A stretch of 7,044 bases of DNA from JACRIK01 sp040753835. Its GTDB lineage: Bacteria > Planctomycetota > MHYJ01 > JACQXL01. A program made the position numbers and the translations under genes. This document shows positions 5,773 to 7,044 of the stretch, in pieces; the stretch's first letter is position 1; every line of letters begins with the position of its first letter. The stretch lies in assembly GCA_040753835.1 (NCBI GenBank), contig JBFMDM010000119.1:1-7044 (forward strand), given 5' to 3'. The notes beneath the pieces are model-generated. The model searched no databases, had not been told where the DNA came from, and worked only from the letters and a program-made list of their open reading frames with translations.

Positions 5773-6840
5773 CTATACAACGTACCCCACCACCGTTACA
5801 TACAACGTCAACGTCGCATTCCAAGGCCCGCCCACTGACTCCAACGTATATTCAATGGAAGGCGTGCCCACGACTAACGGGACTATGCCCTGATTCACCA
5901 CCTGCGAACTGGCGCCGGGGACCAGTCCGACCCCAAGGGCATCGCGCTGGTCCGCATTAGTCCGCACCCTAAAAAACGCCCTGCCATTGGCAAAACTCTG
6001 GTTGAACATCCCCAGTTGCAGAATCACGCCCTTGGCTGTGGCCGGAACCCAGGGACTTAAATCAAAGGCCGTGTAAGGGATATCCGCGCTGATGTTAGTC
6101 AGATACAGCACCTCTGCAGAGGTGAATCCGGTCAAGAGCGTGCCGAAGACGAACCGGTCTCCGCCCGCGCCCGCGGCAAGTTTTTCCTGCGTCACTGCGC
6201 CATTGGCAATCTCGTCGGTTGAGACCGCGCCGGATTGGATTTCGCTTGGCCCCACTGCGCCTGAGGCAATCTTACCGGCGGTTACTGCGTTGGCCGCAAT
6301 CTTCGCATTTGTCACCGCGCCGTCTGCAATCTCGTCCGTTGCCAGCCCCGGCGTCATCGGACGCACCGGCACGGAGAATGAGAGTTTGGCCGGCGTTATT
6401 TGCGCGTCTCCAATCTCCTGCGTAACAATGGCCGGAGTGATGGGCCGTTGCACAGACGGCGGAGTGAATGACATTTTGGCCGGAGTTACTGCGCCGTTTG
6501 CTATCTTCTCGGTCGTTACACTGCCTGATGCCAACTTGCTGGAGTCGACTGCCCGGTCGGCGATGCGGCTGGCCGTTACTGCTCCCTCTGCTAACTTCGC
6601 CGTAGTTACCGCGCCCGGGCCGAGTTCGTCAGAGCGCACTGTGCCGTTGCGGATTTTTCCGGCCGTCACCGCATTGTCGGCTAATTTTGAGGTGGTAACC
6701 GCGCCGAGCGCAATCTTGTCAGTGGTGACCGAGTTCTCGTCTAATTTGCGCGCAGTTACGGCCTCGTCCGCAATCTTGGGCGTGGTCACCGCGGCATTGG
6801 CGATGTTCTCGGTCTTAACCTCGTTCGGTAATAAAGACAT
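5773..6840 (-). CDS. Tail-fibre-like protein with decapeptide repeats
   Basis: The 355-residue product starts MSLLPNEVKTENI with no signal peptide. Residues 7-126 are twelve tandem 10-residue units of the form AVTTxKIAxG, for example AVTTSKLADN and AVTAGKIRNG. Two near-identical Pro-rich spacers (AKMSFTPPSVQRPITPAIVT, then AKLSFSVPVRPMTPGLAT) flank two further units, and six more units follow at 165-224. The rest (225-355) is a beta-rich domain with FDLSPWVPATAKGVILQLG and a hydrophobic end LYVTVVGYVV. Such repeats with a terminal globular domain are typical of trimeric phage tail fibres and some surface fibres. A role in binding a surface or receptor is inferred from architecture only. The start is supported by a Shine-Dalgarno site 6 nt upstream. 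No other phage gene is visible, so it may be a domesticated or host surface protein. Confidence 0.8.
   Translation of the reverse strand: MSLLPNEVKTENIANAAVTTPKIADEAVTARKLDENSVTTDKIALGAVTTSKLADNAVTAGKIRNGTVRSDELGPGAVTTAKLAEGAVTASRIADRAVDSSKLASGSVTTEKIANGAVTPAKMSFTPPSVQRPITPAIVTQEIGDAQITPAKLSFSVPVRPMTPGLATDEIADGAVTNAKIAANAVTAGKIASGAVGPSEIQSGAVSTDEIANGAVTQEKLAAGAGGDRFVFGTLLTGFTSAEVLYLTNISADIPYTAFDLSPWVPATAKGVILQLGMFNQSFANGRAFFRVRTNADQRDALGVGLVPGASSQVVNQGIVPLVVGTPSIEYTLESVGGPWNATLTLYVTVVGYVV
6169..6822 (-). repeat. Thirty-base coding repeats (10-residue units) in the fibre gene
   Basis: About twenty 30-nt units encode [A/S]VTTxK[I/L]AxG. The units differ in sequence from one another at many third positions, so this is an old or selected array rather than a fresh tandem expansion. 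Two spacers interrupt the array near 6462 and 6370. Confidence 0.85.
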
Positions 6841-6846
6841 AAAATA

Positions 6847-6853
6847 CCTCTCT
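6847..6853 (-). promoter_or_regulatory. Ribosome binding site of the fibre gene
   Basis: On the minus strand AGAGAGG precedes the ATG at 6840 by 6 nt. The adjacent CCTCT, separated from AGAGG by AAG, is complementary to it, so the site could be masked in a small hairpin. Confidence 0.6.
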
Positions 6854-6908
6854 TAGAGGCTGTTAATCCGTTAGGATGTTACAGCCTCTTAGACCCGCCT
6901 CAGGCGGG
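6851..6908 (+). repeat. TCTTAGAG-bounded inverted-repeat element, copy 2, with trailing GC hairpin
   Basis: TCTTAGAGGCTGT (6851-6863) and the reverse complement of 6881-6893 match at 12 of 13 positions, with 9 consecutive pairs (6855-6863 with 6881-6889), around a 17-nt core. As in copy 1 the right arm ends CTCTTAGACCC and runs into a GC hairpin, here CCCGCCT-C-AGGCGGG (6894-6908). It forms most of the 5' leader of the minus-strand fibre gene and its edge overlaps that gene's ribosome binding site. Confidence 0.6.
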
Positions 6909-6914
6909 CTTTCT
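6894..6914 (+). terminator. GC hairpin with pyrimidine tail, possible plus-strand terminator
   Basis: CCCGCC-TCA-GGCGGG is followed by CTTTCTT on the plus strand, a moderate intrinsic-terminator shape. No plus-strand gene ends just upstream, so a terminator role for a gene is doubtful; it may be simply part of the repeat element. Confidence 0.25.
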
Positions 6915-6962
6915 TGGCACTAAGACACAAAGGCGCCAAGAATTTCTTAGTGTCTTAGTGCC
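6911..6962. repeat. Overlapping inverted repeats with alternative pairings
   Basis: GGCACTAAGACAC (6916-6928) pairs perfectly with GTGTCTTAGTGCC (6950-6962) over 13 bp. TTCTTGGC (6911-6918) also pairs perfectly with GCCAAGAA (6935-6942) over 8 bp. The two share bases 6916-6918, so the complete stems cannot form at once. Confidence 0.65.
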
Positions 6963-6982
6963 CCTGCCTGCCGGCAGGCAGG
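6963..6982. repeat. CCTGCCTGC palindrome, copy 3
   Basis: A perfect 20-nt palindrome with arms CCTGCCTGCC and GGCAGGCAGG. On the minus strand it is preceded by ACGAA (plus-strand TTCGT at 6983-6987), the same flank as copies 1 and 2, so it lies in the opposite orientation. Confidence 0.75.
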
Positions 6983-7006
6983 TTCGTGGCTAATTAGTGG
7001 TTGCCT

Positions 7007-7044
7007 TTATGCGATTATGACGCTAATCGGCTCGGTCCAGTGCC
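7007..7044 (-). CDS. Possible last codons of an upstream minus-strand gene
   Basis: One minus-strand frame reads HWTEPISVIIA and stops at TAA (7009-7007), just before the repeat-rich leader of the fibre gene. The residues and codons look protein-like, but the other two frames also stop soon, so eleven codons cannot establish a gene. If real, it would lie upstream of the fibre gene in the same direction, 166 nt away. Confidence 0.22.
   Translation of the reverse strand, partial: HWTEPISVIIA

Noticed and set aside
6092..6856. Plus-strand reading frame of 254 codons opposite the fibre gene
   Set aside because: Its periodic VTAPSAI sequence is the complement of the decapeptide repeats. The minus strand has the ribosome binding site, the recognised architecture and a coherent C-terminal domain.
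5250..6982. CRISPR array from the repeated CCTGCCTGC sequences
   Set aside because: There are only three copies, in mixed orientation, with irregular spacing of hundreds of bases and genes in between.

Overview
The window looks like a chromosomal segment of a free-living bacterium of moderate GC content, probably from a metagenome. The mix of a eukaryote-type Ser/Thr kinase with a transmembrane anchor and extracytoplasmic domain, a compact ECF sigma factor, and intergenic DNA full of short GC-rich palindromes suggests a planctomycete-like or related uncultured lineage. That placement is an inference from style, not a sequence match.

The left 5.1 kb is a tightly packed plus-strand gene cluster: the 3' part of a membrane-anchored Ser/Thr protein kinase (1-1217), a YdjM-type membrane protein with metal-ligand residues (1214-1777), an ECF-type RNA polymerase sigma factor (1770-2381) and a complete DNA polymerase I (2389-5085). 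The first junction is an ATGA overlap, the second an 8-nt overlap and the third a 7-nt gap, so the four genes are probably co-transcribed and translationally coupled. A signalling kinase, a sigma factor and the repair polymerase therefore sit in one apparent operon.

The region 5067-5772 is intergenic and repeat-rich but carries two very small plus-strand genes. A near-consensus sigma-70 promoter (TTGACA, 17-nt spacer, TGC-TACATA) predicts a transcription start at or one base before the ATG of a 71-codon membrane protein, so this mRNA may be leaderless. Its stop overlaps, as ATGA, the start of a 31-codon membrane peptide that has a strong AGGAGG site and a similar N-terminus. Around these genes are several repeat types: a TCTTAGAG-bounded inverted-repeat element (two copies in the window, one of which appears to supply the last codons of polA), a CCTGCCTGC/GCAGGCAGG palindrome (three copies, each next to ACGAA) and a cluster of ACGAATTACGAA repeats.

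The right end holds a convergent minus-strand gene (5773-6840) for a fibre-like protein built of about twenty 10-residue repeats plus a beta-rich C-terminal domain, resembling phage tail-fibre architecture. Its leader (6841-7006) is almost entirely inverted repeats, including structures that could expose or hide its ribosome binding site. A few codons of another minus-strand gene may enter from the right edge. No rRNA, tRNA, CRISPR array, transposase or recognisable phage structural module was seen.
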